From Candidatus Nanopelagicales bacterium (GTDB lineage: Bacteria > Actinomycetota > Actinomycetes > S36-B12 > UBA5976): a stretch of 8,759 nucleotides of DNA. The notes under the pieces were generated by a model that saw nothing but the letters and a program-made list of their open reading frames with translations, did no database searches and was not told the origin of the DNA. This document shows, piece after piece, positions 7,581 to 8,759 of the stretch (its first letter is position 1; every line of letters starts with the position of its first letter). The stretch covers positions 1-8,759 of the forward strand of contig JAURLB010000021.1 of the NCBI GenBank assembly GCA_030831445.1, written 5' to 3'. The position numbers and the translations under genes were made by a program.

Positions 7581-8759
7581 CCCAAAATCTCCAGCACTTT
7601 TTCAACAACGTTTTCTGAACTTATCCCTCGTTCTCGCATCAACAAATTTGGATCAGCAGACTCACCAAATTCATCCACACCTATTGCGGCGTCACAGATA
7701 GCCAGCCACAAGTCAGAACGTGCCGCTTCAATCGCAATTCGGGGTTCAGTTCCAAGCACTGAATCTCGGTAATCCTTTGTCTGCTCTTTGAACCATTCGT
7801 AACACGGCATCGAAACAACTCGAACTGAAATGCCTTGTTGCTTTAAGCGTGCCTGCGCTTCGAGAGCGACAGATACCTCCGAACCCGTGGCTATCAATGT
7901 TGTTTTGTAATTGGGTTCGTCAGAGAGAACGTATCCACCCTTTTGTGCCAGCAGAGCCGTTGCAGGATCTGTTACAACGGGTAAATCCTGACGGCTGAGA
8001 GAAATTCCAATAGGGCTGGTTCTTGAAAGAGCAACTTGCCAGACAACCGCGGTTTCATTCGCGTCTGCTGGTCTTGCAACACTGAAGTTTGGGATCAATC
8101 GCAGGGTCGGTAGGTGTTCTATTGGCTGATGTGTGGGGCCATCTTCGCCTAACCCAATTGAGTCGTGCGTCCACACATACACAACTGGGAGATTCATCAA
8201 GCAACTAAGCCGGACAGACGGACGCATGTAATCAGAAAACACCAGGAAAGTCGCTACATAGGGTCGCAGTCCAACAAGCGCTATTCCATTTGCAATTGCA
8301 GCCATCGCATGTTCTCGTATTCCGAAATGAATGTTGGCCCGCGCAAAATCATTTCGAGATACAGCGCCGCCACCCTCGATAAAGGTTGAATTACTCTCAG
8401 ATAAGTCGGCAGACCCACCCCACAATCCGGGATTATCCTTCACAAGTTCATTCAGAACTTTTCCAGAAGCCTTACGTGTAGACACTTTGTCACCAACGTT
8501 CCAACGTGGAAATTCAATGGCGTCTAGGTTCATACGTTGCAGAGCCATCAGCCTCGAATAAGCCGCAGCATCATCTTTTTGAAACTTCGAAAGTTCTCTA
8601 TCCCAATCTTGACTCAAAGTTTTACCTCGTTCTTGGGCTGAACGAGCGTGTTTGAGCGCCTCTGAATCAACAAAGAAATCAATTGCCGGATCGAGACCTA
8701 AAATTTCTTTCGTTTGAAAGATTTCGTCCGCGCCAAGTGCGGACCCGTGGGACTTGGCT
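7577..8759 (-). CDS. tkt: Transketolase, C-terminal part (N-terminus outside window)
   Basis: Transketolase is the thiamine-diphosphate enzyme moving two-carbon units between sugar phosphates in the non-oxidative pentose phosphate pathway. About 393 residues are visible, running off the right edge; the family is near 690, so roughly 300 are missing. The frame stays open to 8759 and the extra residues match the family (SHGSALGADEIFQTKEILGL), so a TTG start at 8617 would be wrong. Visible: LWGGSADLSESNST; the pyrimidine-domain GIREHAMAAIANGIAL with the catalytic Glu; HDSIGLGEDGPTHQPIEHL, diagnostic for transketolase over DXS; and the C-terminal domain with ATGSEVSVAL and EAARSDLW. The gene faces rbpA; the two stops share TTAA (7577-7580). 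The usual neighbours tal, zwf, opcA and pgl are not downstream of it. Confidence 0.95.
   Translation of the reverse strand, partial: AKSHGSALGADEIFQTKEILGLDPAIDFFVDSEALKHARSAQERGKTLSQDWDRELSKFQKDDAAAYSRLMALQRMNLDAIEFPRWNVGDKVSTRKASGKVLNELVKDNPGLWGGSADLSESNSTFIEGGGAVSRNDFARANIHFGIREHAMAAIANGIALVGLRPYVATFLVFSDYMRPSVRLSCLMNLPVVYVWTHDSIGLGEDGPTHQPIEHLPTLRLIPNFSVARPADANETAVVWQVALSRTSPIGISLSRQDLPVVTDPATALLAQKGGYVLSDEPNYKTTLIATGSEVSVALEAQARLKQQGISVRVVSMPCYEWFKEQTKDYRDSVLGTEPRIAIEAARSDLWLAICDAAIGVDEFGESADPNLLMRERGISSENVVEKVLEILG

Noticed and set aside
7580..7640. Bidirectional terminator between rbpA and tkt
   Set aside because: There is no inverted repeat with flanking T/A runs; the CTTTTTC and GTTTTC runs lack a stem.
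8615..8617. TTG as the start of tkt
   Set aside because: The frame stays open to the window edge, and the upstream residues match transketolase (GSALGADE, KEILGLDP), so the gene is truncated by the window.

Overview
The window is a dense stretch of bacterial housekeeping genes, most likely from a streamlined, moderate-to-low-GC actinobacterium; a freshwater acI-like (Nanopelagicales) lineage is my guess from base composition judged by eye. The phylum call rests on three things. WhiA and RbpA are hallmark actinobacterial proteins. The order uvrA-uvrC-rapZ-whiA-gap-pgk-tpiA-secG-rbpA is a compact version of the classic actinobacterial chromosomal block. The UvrC, Pgk and SecG sequences also carry actinobacterial-style motifs.

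Layout: 1-222 is the 3' end of uvrA. 219-2087 is uvrC, full length and colinear but interrupted by one in-frame TGA at 1272-1274. 2103-2960 is rapZ and 2961-3938 is whiA, with no base between them. 3986-4990, 4987-6192 and 6185-6955 are gap, pgk and tpiA, overlapping by 4 and 8 nt. 6984-7217 is secG and 7233-7580 is rbpA. From 7577 to the window edge, on the minus strand, lies the C-terminal part of a transketolase, whose stop codon overlaps that of rbpA tail to tail. No non-coding stretch exceeds about 50 bases. I see no tRNA, rRNA, CRISPR array, IS element or phage gene.

Functionally there are four groups: nucleotide excision repair (uvrA, uvrC), a conserved regulatory pair (rapZ, whiA), lower glycolysis plus triose phosphate isomerisation (gap, pgk, tpiA) with the non-oxidative pentose phosphate enzyme transketolase on the facing strand, and secretion/transcription accessories (secG, rbpA). 

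I do not see a new biological system. The points that merit attention are the premature stop in uvrC, which falls exactly at the linker between its two nuclease halves; the absence of yvcK between rapZ and whiA; the absence of the usual tal/zwf/opcA/pgl genes between rbpA and tkt; and a probable leaderless promoter for secG.
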